DNA from: Erythrobacteraceae bacterium
GTDB lineage: Bacteria > Pseudomonadota > Alphaproteobacteria > Sphingomonadales > Sphingomonadaceae
DNA: 64,000 bases
Direction of reading: 5' to 3'
Assembly (NCBI GenBank): GCA_947479055.1
Contig: CANJYE010000005.1
Coordinates: 27,443 to 91,442 of the forward strand
Within the stretch, counting starts at the first letter, position 1. Every line of letters begins with the position of its first letter. A program made the position numbers and the translations under genes. Positions 37,712-47,195 of the stretch are shown piece by piece. The notes under the pieces are model-generated. The model had not been told where the DNA came from. It ran no database searches and was given only the letters and a program-made list of their open reading frames with translations.

Positions 37712-38020
37712 TCAGGCTTGCCCGGCGCCGAATTCCTTGAGGAATTGTTCCATTTTGCGGATGATGGTCGGCTCGCCGGGTGCCGCCTCGAGCGCCTGCT
37801 CGGCCAGGGCGATCAACGGCTCGGCATGGAAGCTGGCGGCGAGACCCTGCAACCTCATCGCGGCAACGGTCCAGTTCCCGTCGCACCGGGAACGGCGGAG
37901 CAGATCCACCTGCCGTTCAAGACTGTCGCGAAAGGCCATGCGCAGTTCCGCCAGCAGCACGGCATCATCACCGGCCGCCGCCGCCAAAGTCGCATCAAGA
38001 GCACCGCTTTCAAAGGCCAT
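37712..38020 (-). CDS. Hpt-domain-like protein lacking the phospho-acceptor His
   Basis: The 102-residue, all-helical product resembles a histidine phosphotransfer domain: an N-terminal helix pair, then AAMRLQGLAASFHAEPLIALA, which lines up with the Hpt motif A-H-x-L-K-G-x-A-x-x-x-G-A, then a closing helix pair. The phospho-acceptor His is Met here and the Lys is Gln. A His three positions past the Ser (FHA) is not at the acceptor position. It is divergent from the coiled-coil gene, with a CtrA-like box between them. Confidence 0.55.
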   Translation of the reverse strand: MAFESGALDATLAAAAGDDAVLLAELRMAFRDSLERQVDLLRRSRCDGNWTVAAMRLQGLAASFHAEPLIALAEQALEAAPGEPTIIRKMEQFLKEFGAGQA

Positions 38021-38044
38021 GATGTCACACTTATGACGGGAAAG

Positions 38045-38059
38045 TTAAGGCGGGGTTTA
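38045..38059. promoter_or_regulatory. CtrA-like box TTAA-N7-TTTA
   Basis: TTAA-GGCGGGG-TTTA is one base from the CtrA consensus. It lies in the 41-base gap between the divergent Hpt-like and coiled-coil genes. It overlaps the possible ribosome site of the latter if the GTG at 38062 is used. Binding is inference. Confidence 0.3.
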
Positions 38060-38061
38060 TC

Positions 38062-40710
38062 GTGAGAGGAAGCGTGATATGCTGGAGCATGACCAGAAAG
38101 CGCCACATCGTGCCGGTGGACTCCGCCGGATCCCTAGAATCCGGAGTGGAAAGCGCGTCGGAAGACGGTGTTCTCGCACTGGACAGCCAGTGGGCGGACG
38201 AGGATTGGGCCGAAGAAGCCCCCGCCGTAAACTCGGCCCGCCTGGCTTGGATTGCACCCGCGCTGGCGCTGTGCACGGTGCTGGGCTGGACCGCCGCCTT
38301 CGTCTGGGCACGCCTTGACGCCATGCTTGCCGGGGCTGAACCGGCCCAGTGGACCGACTGGATCACCGCCTGGGCCGTTCCGGTGCTGCTGGTTGTCACT
38401 CTGTGGCTGCTGGCGATGCGGAGCAGCCGGCGCGAAGCCGCGCGCTTCACCGATTCCGCCCGGACGCTCGCCGAGGAATCCGTGCGGCTGGAGGAACGCC
38501 TGACCACGGTCAATCGCGAGCTCAGCCTCGCCCGCGATTTCATCACCTCTCAGTCGCGCGACCTCGAAACTTTCGGTCGATTGGCGAGCGAGCGGCTTTC
38601 GACCCATGCCGAGCAATTGCAGGCGCTGGTCCGCGACAATGGCGCGCAGGTGGAAATGATTTCCTCAGTCAGCACGACCGCGCTCGACAATATGGAGCGG
38701 CTGCGCAGCAATTTGCCCGTCATCGCCAATTCGGCGCGCGACGTAACCAACCAGATCGGCGCGGCGGGGCTTACCGCCAAGAGCCAGCTTGAAGATCTGG
38801 TCAGCGGCTTTCATCGCCTCAACGAATTCGGCCAGGCGAGCGAGCGCCAGGTGCAATCGCTGCGCGCGCAGATCGATGCCGCTCTCGCGGCGTTCGAGAA
38901 CCAGGCCTACCGCCTTGACGAGGTCGCCACCGGGCGCTTTGCCGCGCTGGAACAGCACAGCGAAGCATTCCGCAACGAACTGGTTGGTCACGAAACCGAA
39001 GCGCTGGCCGCGATCCGCCATCGGGCGGAGGTCCTTGCCGCAGAACTTCGCTCAGGCCGCGAGGCGCTCGCCGGGCAGGAGACGGAAAGCCTCGCCGCGC
39101 TGCGCACGCGCCTGGCCGCGTTGAGCGACGAAGGCACAAGGCTGTCTGTCGCGCTGCGCGAAGGCGAAGACGGTGCACTGGCTGCATGGCAGGGATCGAT
39201 CGATCGGCTGGACAAGGAGCTTGGGCTTGCCCTTGCCCGGATCAATTCGGCGGAAGAAGCAGCGCTCCATTCCGCGCTCGACCGGGTCGAACGGGCCGGC
39301 AACGAAGTCGAACGGCTCGACCAGTCGCTGCGAGACCAGATGATCCGGTTCCAGCGCGATCTCGACGAACGCCACGGACTGGTCGAAGCCCGCAATGCCG
39401 AGGATCTGGCGGCGATCGAGCGCAGGCTGACTCAGTTCGACGGCCAGTTCGCCCAGCGGCGCGAGGACCAGCTCGCACTTTCGCGCGATCTCACCGCTCA
39501 GGGCGAGGCTTTGGCCTCCCGGCTCGAGCGGTTGCAGCAGGACATGGAACTGATCGCCAACCAGGGCGAGCAGGTGCAATCCATGCTGGCACGCGGCCTT
39601 GCCGATCTGGCCGAGAAGCTTGCCGCGAGCCGCAGGGCGATCGATGGTACCGATGCCGATGTGGCCGCGCTGACAGACTCCAGCGTTCGCCTGCTCGAAC
39701 TGATCCAGGCCAGCGCGCAGCACAGCCGCGAACGGCTCCCTGCCGCGCTGGAAGAGGCGGAGAAACGTCTGACCGCTCTGCGCGATGATGGCGAGGCGCT
39801 GCACCGGCTGTTCGGCCTGGCCGGCGACAAGGGGCAGGAACTGTCCGCCTATGTGCTGGCCGCCGGCAAGGATGCCCGCAATGCGATGGAAGATGTCGAC
39901 AGCTTCCATCAACGGCTTGCCACCAGCAACGAAGCACATGGCCGCAGCCTTGCGGCGCTGCGGGCGCAGCTGGCACTGGTGACGGAGGAAGCAGAGAGCA
40001 GCGCCCACCATGCCCAGGTCGAGATGGTCAACGCCATCACCCGTCTGCAGGACGCCGCTCGCGATGCGGTCCGCAGCCTGGAGCAGGACAGCGCCCAGGC
40101 CATCGCACAAGTCGCCGGTCGGATCGGCGACGAGAGTGCCCTAGCGATCGAGCAGGCGCTCCAGGAACGCGGCGCACAGGCGATTGTCCTTCTGGAGGAA
40201 ACGGTCGCACTGGCGTCCGGCAAGAGCCGCGATGCCGCGATTCACCTGCGTGACCAGCTGACAAAGGTCGATGAACTGGCGCGCAATCTGGAAGCGCGAG
40301 TCACCCAGGCCCGCGCCCGCGCCGAAGAGCAGGTCGACAATGACTTTGCCCGCAGGGTGGCACTGATCACCGAATCGCTGAACTCGCACGCGATCGATAT
40401 CGCCGAGGCGATGTCGAACGAGGTCACCGACACCGCCTGGGCATCCTATTTGCGCGGCGATCGCGGCATTTTCACTCGGCGTGCGGTCAAGTTGCTCGAC
40501 AACACCGAAGCGCGGGCAATTGCCGAGATTTACGCCGACGATCAGGACTTCCGCGAGCATGTCAGCCGCTATGTCCATGATTTCGAAGCGATGCTGCGCA
40601 CACTACTGTCAACCCGCGACGGCCATGCGCTGAGTGTTACCTTGCTGTCGTCCGATATGGGCAAGCTCTATGTCGCGCTGGCCCAGGCGATCGAGCGGCT
40701 CAGAACCTAA
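38062..40710 (+). CDS. Large two-TM coiled-coil protein, TipN-like architecture
   Basis: The product is about 882 residues, or 873 if the ATG at 38089 is the start. The N-terminal ~60 residues are acidic. Two membrane helices follow at about 60-83 and 105-122, then ~700 residues of almost unbroken Glu/Arg/Gln/Ala coiled coil in the cytoplasm, ending in a compact conserved segment (TDTAWASYLRGDRGIFTRRAVKLL and DFREHVSRYVHDFEAML). Caulobacter TipN, a birth-scar polarity marker, has two N-terminal TMs and a long coiled coil of similar size. Homology is inference. GTG 38062 has GGGG six bases upstream, and the ATG has GGAG only one base away. Confidence 0.7.
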   Translation: MRGSVICWSMTRKRHIVPVDSAGSLESGVESASEDGVLALDSQWADEDWAEEAPAVNSARLAWIAPALALCTVLGWTAAFVWARLDAMLAGAEPAQWTDWITAWAVPVLLVVTLWLLAMRSSRREAARFTDSARTLAEESVRLEERLTTVNRELSLARDFITSQSRDLETFGRLASERLSTHAEQLQALVRDNGAQVEMISSVSTTALDNMERLRSNLPVIANSARDVTNQIGAAGLTAKSQLEDLVSGFHRLNEFGQASERQVQSLRAQIDAALAAFENQAYRLDEVATGRFAALEQHSEAFRNELVGHETEALAAIRHRAEVLAAELRSGREALAGQETESLAALRTRLAALSDEGTRLSVALREGEDGALAAWQGSIDRLDKELGLALARINSAEEAALHSALDRVERAGNEVERLDQSLRDQMIRFQRDLDERHGLVEARNAEDLAAIERRLTQFDGQFAQRREDQLALSRDLTAQGEALASRLERLQQDMELIANQGEQVQSMLARGLADLAEKLAASRRAIDGTDADVAALTDSSVRLLELIQASAQHSRERLPAALEEAEKRLTALRDDGEALHRLFGLAGDKGQELSAYVLAAGKDARNAMEDVDSFHQRLATSNEAHGRSLAALRAQLALVTEEAESSAHHAQVEMVNAITRLQDAARDAVRSLEQDSAQAIAQVAGRIGDESALAIEQALQERGAQAIVLLEETVALASGKSRDAAIHLRDQLTKVDELARNLEARVTQARARAEEQVDNDFARRVALITESLNSHAIDIAEAMSNEVTDTAWASYLRGDRGIFTRRAVKLLDNTEARAIAEIYADDQDFREHVSRYVHDFEAMLRTLLSTRDGHALSVTLLSSDMGKLYVALAQAIERLRT

Positions 40711-41000
40711 TCATCAATATCGCCACCGACGTGGGGTGGCGTTCCGAAGAAATCGATGTCTTCGGGGCCAATCCAGCCATTCACGTAATTGGCATAATAG
40801 AGCCCGCACACCAGCGCCGACAGGATCGTCGCGCGCAGCATGAGCCTGCCGGGGCGAAAATTGGCCGGGGCGCTGTCGGCCTGTCCCGGAATCTTGTCGA
40901 TACCCGCCTCGTCATGGGTCTGCACCCCGAACGGCAGCATGATGAAGGCGCACATCACCCAGAACAGCGCATAAATCGCCAGTACCGAAGTCCATTTCAT
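40707..41000 (-). CDS. DUF1467 family membrane protein
   Basis: The 97-residue product begins MKWTSVLAIYALFWVMCAF, has the DUF1467 features LPFGVQTHDEAG and two membrane helices (1-22 and ~57-75). Its function is unknown. It is the last gene of the long nuo-birA-coaX-rnj run, starting four bases after the rnj stop, a neighbourhood conserved in alphaproteobacteria. It overlaps the 3' end of the convergent coiled-coil gene by four bases. Confidence 0.88.
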   Translation of the reverse strand: MKWTSVLAIYALFWVMCAFIMLPFGVQTHDEAGIDKIPGQADSAPANFRPGRLMLRATILSALVCGLYYANYVNGWIGPEDIDFFGTPPHVGGDIDD

Positions 41001-41004
41001 CGTA

Positions 41005-42651
41005 TCATTCCTCCGGCAGGATCACCCGGACCTGCGGTTTCTTGCCACACCAGCGCTGCGCGGCGCGGCGGGCGGCAAGGCGGGCAGCTTCGCTCACCGC
41101 TTCCCGGTCCTTCGCCATGGCGCCTTTCAGCTTGGCGAGAGCCTTGGCGACATCGCCTTCGGCCTCCTTGACGAACTCGTCGTAATCCTCGTCCAGCGGC
41201 AGGCCGATGCCACTGACCGTGATCTGGCGCTTCGCCCCCAGTACCACGATCAGCACGCCGTCGCGGGCCATCCGCCGCCGCATGGTGATCGCCTCGCCAT
41301 CGGCCGGGACGATAATGTCGCCATCAAGCAGAAGGCGACCTTTGCGCACTTCGGCCAGCTTGCCCGGCTCGCCCGGGGCAAGGCGGATGATATCGCCGTT
41401 CTTCTGGTCCACCGCCTTGGGAATGCCGCAGGCCCGGCCAAGCCGCGCCTGCTCGCGCATGTGGCGGATCTCGCCATGCACCGGCACCAGGATCTGCGGG
41501 CGGATCCAGCTGTAGAGCGCTTCCAGCTCCGGCCGGCCGGGATGGCCCGAGACATGGATATGGCTTTGCCGGTCGGTGACCATCACCACACCGCGCGCGG
41601 CGAGCTGGTTCTGGATGCGGCCGATCGCCAGTTCGTTGCCGGGTATCTGGCGGCTGGAGAACAGCACCACGTCGCCTTCGACCAGACTGATCGGATGGCT
41701 GTCGTCCGCCACCCGGGCCAGCGCTGCACGAGGCTCGCCCTGCCCGCCGGTAGCAATGATCAGCACCTCGCCGCGCGGCAGGTCCATCGCCCGGGTGAAA
41801 TCGACCGTATCGGGGAAGCTGCCAAGATAGCCGGTATCCTTTGCCACTTCGATGATCCGGTCAAGCGAGCGCCCGGCAACGCACAGCTGGCGCTTGGTCG
41901 CCTTGGCCACTTCGCCCAGGGTCTGCAGCCGGGCGACATTCGAGGCAAAGGTCGTGACCAGCACGCGCTTGCCCTTGTGCTTGCGCACTTCCTCCAGCAG
42001 CCCGGTATAGACGCCGGATTCCGATCCAGACGCCTCCGGATTGAATACATTGGTCGAATCGCACACCATTGCGAGGATGCCTTCGTCCCCCAGCTGGGTC
42101 AGTTCCTCCTCGGTCGCCGGTTCGCCAATCAGTGGTTCTTCGTCCAGCTTCCAGTCGCCGGTATGGAACACACGGCCATAGGGCGTATCGATCAGCAGCG
42201 CGTTGCCTTCCGCGATCGAGTGGGCCAGCGGTATGTAGCTGATGTCGAACGGACCAAGCGCGAAACTGTCGGTGCCCTCGATCACGTTCAGCTCGATCTC
42301 CTTCGCGATGCCCGCCTCTTGAAGCTTGCGGCGAACGAGGTCGGCGGTGAAGGGTGTGGCATAAAGCGGCACGCCGAGATCGGCAGCGAAATAGGGCACC
42401 GCGCCGATATGATCTTCATGGGCATGGGTTAGGACAATGCCGAGCAGGTCCTTCTGCCGTTCCTCGATGAATTCGAGATCGGCGAAGACCAGATCAACGC
42501 CCGGATATTCCATCCCGCTGAAGGTCATGCCCAGATCGACCATCAGCCACTTGCCCTCGCAGCCATAAAGATTGACGTTCATGCCAATCTCGCCAGATCC
42601 TCCAAGCGCACAAAACAGCAGTTCCTTTTCCGGTGTCAGGTCCTTCTTCAC
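41005..42651 (-). CDS. rnj: Ribonuclease J
   Basis: The 548-residue product is a beta-CASP metallo-beta-lactamase nuclease with the zinc motif HAHEDH (H76, H78, D80, H81), the second site around [15 protein letters not shown] and the beta-CASP segment ending [11 protein letters not shown]. It processes and decays RNA with 5'-exo and endonuclease activity. The start is a GTG at 42651 that overlaps the coaX stop (GTGA). Confidence 0.95.
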   Translation of the reverse strand: MKKDLTPEKELLFCALGGSGEIGMNVNLYGCEGKWLMVDLGMTFSGMEYPGVDLVFADLEFIEERQKDLLGIVLTHAHEDHIGAVPYFAADLGVPLYATPFTADLVRRKLQEAGIAKEIELNVIEGTDSFALGPFDISYIPLAHSIAEGNALLIDTPYGRVFHTGDWKLDEEPLIGEPATEEELTQLGDEGILAMVCDSTNVFNPEASGSESGVYTGLLEEVRKHKGKRVLVTTFASNVARLQTLGEVAKATKRQLCVAGRSLDRIIEVAKDTGYLGSFPDTVDFTRAMDLPRGEVLIIATGGQGEPRAALARVADDSHPISLVEGDVVLFSSRQIPGNELAIGRIQNQLAARGVVMVTDRQSHIHVSGHPGRPELEALYSWIRPQILVPVHGEIRHMREQARLGRACGIPKAVDQKNGDIIRLAPGEPGKLAEVRKGRLLLDGDIIVPADGEAITMRRRMARDGVLIVVLGAKRQITVSGIGLPLDEDYDEFVKEAEGDVAKALAKLKGAMAKDREAVSEAARLAARRAAQRWCGKKPQVRVILPEE

Positions 42652-43442
42652 GAACGGCCCACCCGTTCCGCCAGCAGGGCCATGCCCTCCAGCGTCAGTT
42701 CGGTGTCAATTGCATCGAAGATCTCGGTCTGCTCGTCGAACAGGACGGCCAGGCCTCCTGTCGCGATGACCTTGGCCGGACGGCCTATTTCCTTACGCAT
42801 GCGAGCGATCAATCCTTCCATCATGGCGACATAGCCCCAGAATACCCCGATGAGCATCTGGTCTTCGGTATTGCGGCCGATCACGCTGTCGGAACGCGGC
42901 GCCTGGATGGCGATGCGCGGGAGCTTTGCGGTGTTGCCAACCAGCGCATCGAGCGAGAGGTTAATGCCGGGGGCGATGATCCCGCCCTTATAGGCTCCGT
43001 TGAAGTCTACCACGTCCAGCGTCGTCGCGGTGCCAAAATCGATCACAATCAGGTCACCTGGATATTTGGAATGGGCGGCGATGGCGTTGACGGCGCGGTC
43101 GGCCCCCAACGAGCGCGGCTCGTCGATATCGACCTCAATTCCCCACTCGGCCACCCCCTCGCCTGCGATCAGCGGAGTAATACCGAAATATTTCTCCGAC
43201 AACACGGTGAGGTTATGGACCGCGCGCGGCACAACTGATGCGATGATCACCTGATTGACCTGATTGGCTTCAAACCCTTCCAGGTTCATCAGCTGCATCA
43301 GCCAGACTGCATATTCGTCGCCCGTCCGGCGCGGGTCGGTTGCGATGCGCCAGCGGGTCTTGATCCTGGGCCCCCCTGGACCGCCAAGATCGAACAGGGC
43401 GATAACGACATTGGTGTTCCCGACATCGGCGGCAAGCAGCAT
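42648..43442 (-). CDS. coaX: Type III pantothenate kinase
   Basis: The 264-residue product begins [18 protein letters not shown] (ATP phosphate loop DVGNTN) and has the [11 protein letters not shown] pantothenate motif and [11 protein letters not shown]. It starts coenzyme A synthesis and uses a monovalent cation in known members. It is coupled to rnj by a GTGA overlap and follows birA by 12 bases. Confidence 0.96.
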   Translation of the reverse strand: MLLAADVGNTNVVIALFDLGGPGGPRIKTRWRIATDPRRTGDEYAVWLMQLMNLEGFEANQVNQVIIASVVPRAVHNLTVLSEKYFGITPLIAGEGVAEWGIEVDIDEPRSLGADRAVNAIAAHSKYPGDLIVIDFGTATTLDVVDFNGAYKGGIIAPGINLSLDALVGNTAKLPRIAIQAPRSDSVIGRNTEDQMLIGVFWGYVAMMEGLIARMRKEIGRPAKVIATGGLAVLFDEQTEIFDAIDTELTLEGMALLAERVGRS

Positions 43443-43454
43443 AGGTTGGCTCCT

Positions 43455-44168
43455 TCAGGCGATCACGTCGCCGGCGTGGATGACACGGACCGATCCATCC
43501 GCCAAGCGCAGACGCAACGCACCGTCGGCGGCAAGTCCGGCATAGTTTCCCCGCACGGTCTCGCCGCCGGGGGCGTGAACGGTCATGGTCGTACCCTCGT
43601 CATGAGCCGCGGCCTGCCAGCGCGTCAGAAGCGCGGCGACGCCATAGCGACGCCAGCGTTCGATTTCGGCGGCAAAGCTGGTGGCGAGCGATTGGGCAAA
43701 AGCGTCACGATCCGGCGCCGGTCCGCAATCGGCCAAGGCAATGGTCGCGCGATCTGGCAGTGATGGTGCAAAGGTGAGATTGACGCCAATACCGACAATC
43801 ACTGCGTCACCCTGCGCTTCGAGCAGGATCCCGGCAAGCTTGGCCCCCTTCAGCATCAAATCGTTGGGCCACTTGAGCTGAAGCGTGCCCGGAACAGGAA
43901 ACAGCGCCAGCACAGTTTCATATACCGCCAGGCCAGCCATGAACGGCAGGCTCGAGGCAGCGGGATCGCCCCCAGCGGGGCGGACAATGGTGGAACCCAT
44001 GAAATTGCCGGTGCCGTCGAACCATTCCCGGCCCTGACGGCCCCGCCCGGCGGTCTGGCGGTCGGCAACCAGCCAATGCCCTTCAGACAAGCGCTCGCCC
44101 GCACGCAGCCGCGTGGCAAGATCGGCGTTAGTGGAGCCGGTTTCCGGAACTTGCTGGATTGTGATCAA
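43455..44168 (-). CDS. birA: Biotin-[acetyl-CoA-carboxylase] ligase
   Basis: The 237-residue product has the biotinyl-5'-AMP loop GRGRQGREW at 41-49 and QLKWPNDLMLKGAKLAGILLE. There is no N-terminal helix-turn-helix, so it is a monofunctional ligase without repressor function. It biotinylates the AccB carrier. The frame starts with a TTG at 44168, three bases after the nuoN stop, with no ATG nearby. Confidence 0.94.
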   Translation of the reverse strand: MITIQQVPETGSTNADLATRLRAGERLSEGHWLVADRQTAGRGRQGREWFDGTGNFMGSTIVRPAGGDPAASSLPFMAGLAVYETVLALFPVPGTLQLKWPNDLMLKGAKLAGILLEAQGDAVIVGIGVNLTFAPSLPDRATIALADCGPAPDRDAFAQSLATSFAAEIERWRRYGVAALLTRWQAAAHDEGTTMTVHAPGGETVRGNYAGLAADGALRLRLADGSVRVIHAGDVIA

Positions 44169-44171
44169 GGA

Positions 44172-45635
44172 TCAGGCGGCAAGGAACAACGCGGCAGCCG
44201 CCTTGTCGGCCAGCGCACCGAGCCAGCGGGTCAGCAGATACCCCAGCGGCGAGATGAACAGCGCCGCGATCGCCAGCAGGGCCTGGTGCGCCCAATCACT
44301 CTTGCCCACCGCCACATTGGCCGGCTCGTCGAAATACATCACTTTCACCACTTTGAGGTAGTAGAATGCGCCGATCACCGAAGCGGCGATACCGATCGCG
44401 GCGAGCGGGACCAGCCCAGCCTGCACCGCAGCCTGGAACACCACGAACTTGCCCCAGAACCCGAACAGCGGCGGAATGCCGGCCAGGCTGAACATCACCA
44501 TGGCGAGACATGCCGCCAGCACCTTGCGGTGGCGTGACAGGCCGGCGATCTCGGCGATGCCTTCCACCGGAGCACCGTCGGCATCCTTCAGCATCAGCAC
44601 CGCGACAAAGCCGCCGACCGACATGGCGATGTAGATCGCAAGGTAAACCAGCATCGCGCTCGCCCCCTGCGGGGTGGCGGCGGCAAGGCCGATCAGGATG
44701 AAGCCGACATTGTTGATCGAACTGTACGCCAGCAGGCGCTTGATATTGGTCTGCCCGATCGCACCCAGCGCACCGACGATGACCGAGGCCAGCGCGGCAA
44801 AGATCACGATCTGCTGCCATGCCGCGACCTGCCCGCCGAATGCGTCGAGTGTAACCCGCATCGACAGCGCCACCGCCGCCACCTTGGGTGCGGTGGCAAA
44901 GAACGTGGTCACCGGGGTCGGCGCGCCTTCATAGACGTCGGGCGTCCACATGTGGAACGGCACGGCGGCGATCTTGAATGAAAGGCCCGCGAGCATGAAG
45001 ATGGCGCCGAACAGCGCGCCCATGCTGATCGTCCCGCTCAATGCCGCGCGGATGCCCTCGAAGCTGGTTGTGCCGGTGAAGCCGTAAGTCAGGCTCATGC
45101 CGAACAGCAGGATCCCGCTGGCCAGGGCGCCGAGCACGAAGTATTTCAGGCCCGCTTCGGCCGAGCGTTCATCATCGCGCAGGAAGGCCGCAAGGACATA
45201 AGCAGCGAGGCTGTTCAGCTCGAGCCCGATATAGAGCGTCAGCAGATCGCTGGCCGAAACCATCAACCCCATGCCGAGCACGGCGAAAAGGATCAGAACC
45301 GGATATTCGGCGCGCATCGCATGGACGCGTTCAAAGAAGGCCGGTGCCACGATCAGCGCCGCACCGCCCGCCGCATAGATCAGCAGCTTGGCGAAGGAAG
45401 CAAAAGCATCGGCCCGGAACTGGCCGGAGAACGCGACCGTGTCCGGCCCCATGGCTCCGCTGCAGAGCGCGGGCGCGACCATGAATGCGCAGGCGGCCAG
45501 AACGGCGACCGAGGCGATCGAGATCGCCCGGCTCGCGCCATCTCCAGCCCACGCCGCCACCAGCAGCAGGACAAGTCCCGCTGTGCTGAGCAGAATTTCG
45601 GGCGCAACGAGCGAGAGGGAAGCTGCGAAATCCAT
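44172..45635 (-). CDS. nuoN: NADH-quinone oxidoreductase subunit N
   Basis: The 487-residue, 14-helix membrane subunit is one of the three antiporter-like proton pumps of complex I. It has the family motifs LEMNS-like LELNSLAAYVL and KIAAVPFHMWTPDVYEGAPTPVT. The start overlaps the nuoM stop by one base. The C-terminus continues directly into birA. Confidence 0.96.
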   Translation of the reverse strand: MDFAASLSLVAPEILLSTAGLVLLLVAAWAGDGASRAISIASVAVLAACAFMVAPALCSGAMGPDTVAFSGQFRADAFASFAKLLIYAAGGAALIVAPAFFERVHAMRAEYPVLILFAVLGMGLMVSASDLLTLYIGLELNSLAAYVLAAFLRDDERSAEAGLKYFVLGALASGILLFGMSLTYGFTGTTSFEGIRAALSGTISMGALFGAIFMLAGLSFKIAAVPFHMWTPDVYEGAPTPVTTFFATAPKVAAVALSMRVTLDAFGGQVAAWQQIVIFAALASVIVGALGAIGQTNIKRLLAYSSINNVGFILIGLAAATPQGASAMLVYLAIYIAMSVGGFVAVLMLKDADGAPVEGIAEIAGLSRHRKVLAACLAMVMFSLAGIPPLFGFWGKFVVFQAAVQAGLVPLAAIGIAASVIGAFYYLKVVKVMYFDEPANVAVGKSDWAHQALLAIAALFISPLGYLLTRWLGALADKAAAALFLAA

Positions 45636-47188
45636 CAGTGGGCCTCCCCGCCATGCGCTTCGTGTACGGCATGCTCATGGCCGCCCGCCGCAGGCTTGCC
45701 CATGGCCAGCTTCGCGTCGCCTTCGGGCCGGGCGCGTGCTACGCGGGCATCGAGCGCGGCGATATCCTTGCGCATCGGCGCCATGAAGCTTTCAGGATAG
45801 ACCCCCATCCACAGCACGGCGACGGCGATCGGGCCGAGCATCAGCCACTCACGCAGCGAGATGTCGGGCATGGCGGCGGCATCGGCATTCTTCTGTTCAC
45901 CAAATGCCACCCGGCGGTAGAGATAGAGCATGTAGGCCGCGCCCAGGATGATGCCGGTGGCGCAGACCGCCGTGACCCCGCTCGATACCTGATAGATGCC
46001 CGCCAGGCTCAGAAACTCGCCGACGAAGCCGCTCGTTCCGGGCAGGCCGACGCTGGCCATGGTGAACAGCATGAAGAACAGCGCGTAGTTGGGCATGTTG
46101 ATCGAAAGCCCGCCGTAACGGTCAATCTCGCGGGTGTGTAGCCGGTCATAGATCACGCCCACGCACAGGAACAGTGCGCCCGACACGAGGCCGTGGCTCA
46201 GCATCACGATCATCGAACCTTCAAGGCCCTGCACATTGAAGGCGAACAAGCCGATGGTGACAATCGCCATATGCGCGACCGAGGAATAGGCGATCAGCTT
46301 CTTCATGTCGTGCTGGACCAGCGCGATCAGGCTGGTGAGCACCACCGCCAGCATGGACAATGCGAAAACCAGCCCGGCAAACTGCGCCGAAGCTTCCGGG
46401 AACATCGGAAGAGAGAAGCGGATGAATCCATAGCCGCCCATCTTCAGCAGCACGCCGGCCAGGATCACCGAACCGGCAGTTGGCGCCTGAACGTGGGCAT
46501 CGGGCAGCCAGGTATGGACCGGCCACATCGGCATCTTGACCGCAAAGCTGGCAAAGAAGGCAAGCCACAGCCAGGTCTGGGCGTGCGGCGGGAAATCATA
46601 GCCCATCAGGGTCGGGATGTCGGTCGTGCCGGCTGCGTTCACCATCCACAGCATCGCCACCAGCATCAGCACCGAACCGAGCAGCGTGTAGAGGAAGAAC
46701 TTGTAGCTGGCGTAGATCCGGTCCGCGCCGCCCCAGATGCCGATGATCAGGTACATCGGGATCAGGCCGGCTTCGAAGAAGATGTAGAACAGGTAGAGGT
46801 CCTGCGCCGCGAACACGCCGATCATCAGCGTTTCCATCAGCAGGAACGCGGCCATGTACTCGCCCACGCGTTTTTCGATCGAGGTCCAGCTGGCGCCGAT
46901 GCAGATCGGCATCAGGAACACCGACAGCATGATCAGCATCAGCGCGATGCCATCAATGCCCAGCGCCCAGCTGAAGCCGGCAAACAGCGGCAGTTTCTCG
47001 ACGAATTGCCATTGCGCCCCGCCGATGTCGTAGCTCGCCCACAGCAGGACGCCGAGCGCGAAGTTGACCAGCGTCGCTCCCAGCGCCAGCGCGCGGGCCG
47101 TCTTCGCCTCGGCAAACAGGCAACCGACCGCAGCCAGCAGCGGCACGGCGAGCATCAGCGAAAGGATGGGGAAACCGTCCATGATCAT
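45635..47188 (-). CDS. nuoM: NADH-quinone oxidoreductase subunit M
   Basis: The product is about 517 residues, with 14 helices and the antiporter-like motifs MPMWPVHTWLPDAHVQAPTAG and GGYGFIRFSLPMF. It pumps protons in complex I. The C-terminal ~20 residues are rich in His (GGHEHAVHEAHGGEAH). ATGs at 47188 and 47182 are near, and a GTG at 47191 is also possible. 47188 is chosen because it follows the nuoL stop closely. Confidence 0.96.
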   Translation of the reverse strand: MIMDGFPILSLMLAVPLLAAVGCLFAEAKTARALALGATLVNFALGVLLWASYDIGGAQWQFVEKLPLFAGFSWALGIDGIALMLIMLSVFLMPICIGASWTSIEKRVGEYMAAFLLMETLMIGVFAAQDLYLFYIFFEAGLIPMYLIIGIWGGADRIYASYKFFLYTLLGSVLMLVAMLWMVNAAGTTDIPTLMGYDFPPHAQTWLWLAFFASFAVKMPMWPVHTWLPDAHVQAPTAGSVILAGVLLKMGGYGFIRFSLPMFPEASAQFAGLVFALSMLAVVLTSLIALVQHDMKKLIAYSSVAHMAIVTIGLFAFNVQGLEGSMIVMLSHGLVSGALFLCVGVIYDRLHTREIDRYGGLSINMPNYALFFMLFTMASVGLPGTSGFVGEFLSLAGIYQVSSGVTAVCATGIILGAAYMLYLYRRVAFGEQKNADAAAMPDISLREWLMLGPIAVAVLWMGVYPESFMAPMRKDIAALDARVARARPEGDAKLAMGKPAAGGHEHAVHEAHGGEAH

Positions 47189-47195
47189 CACACCA

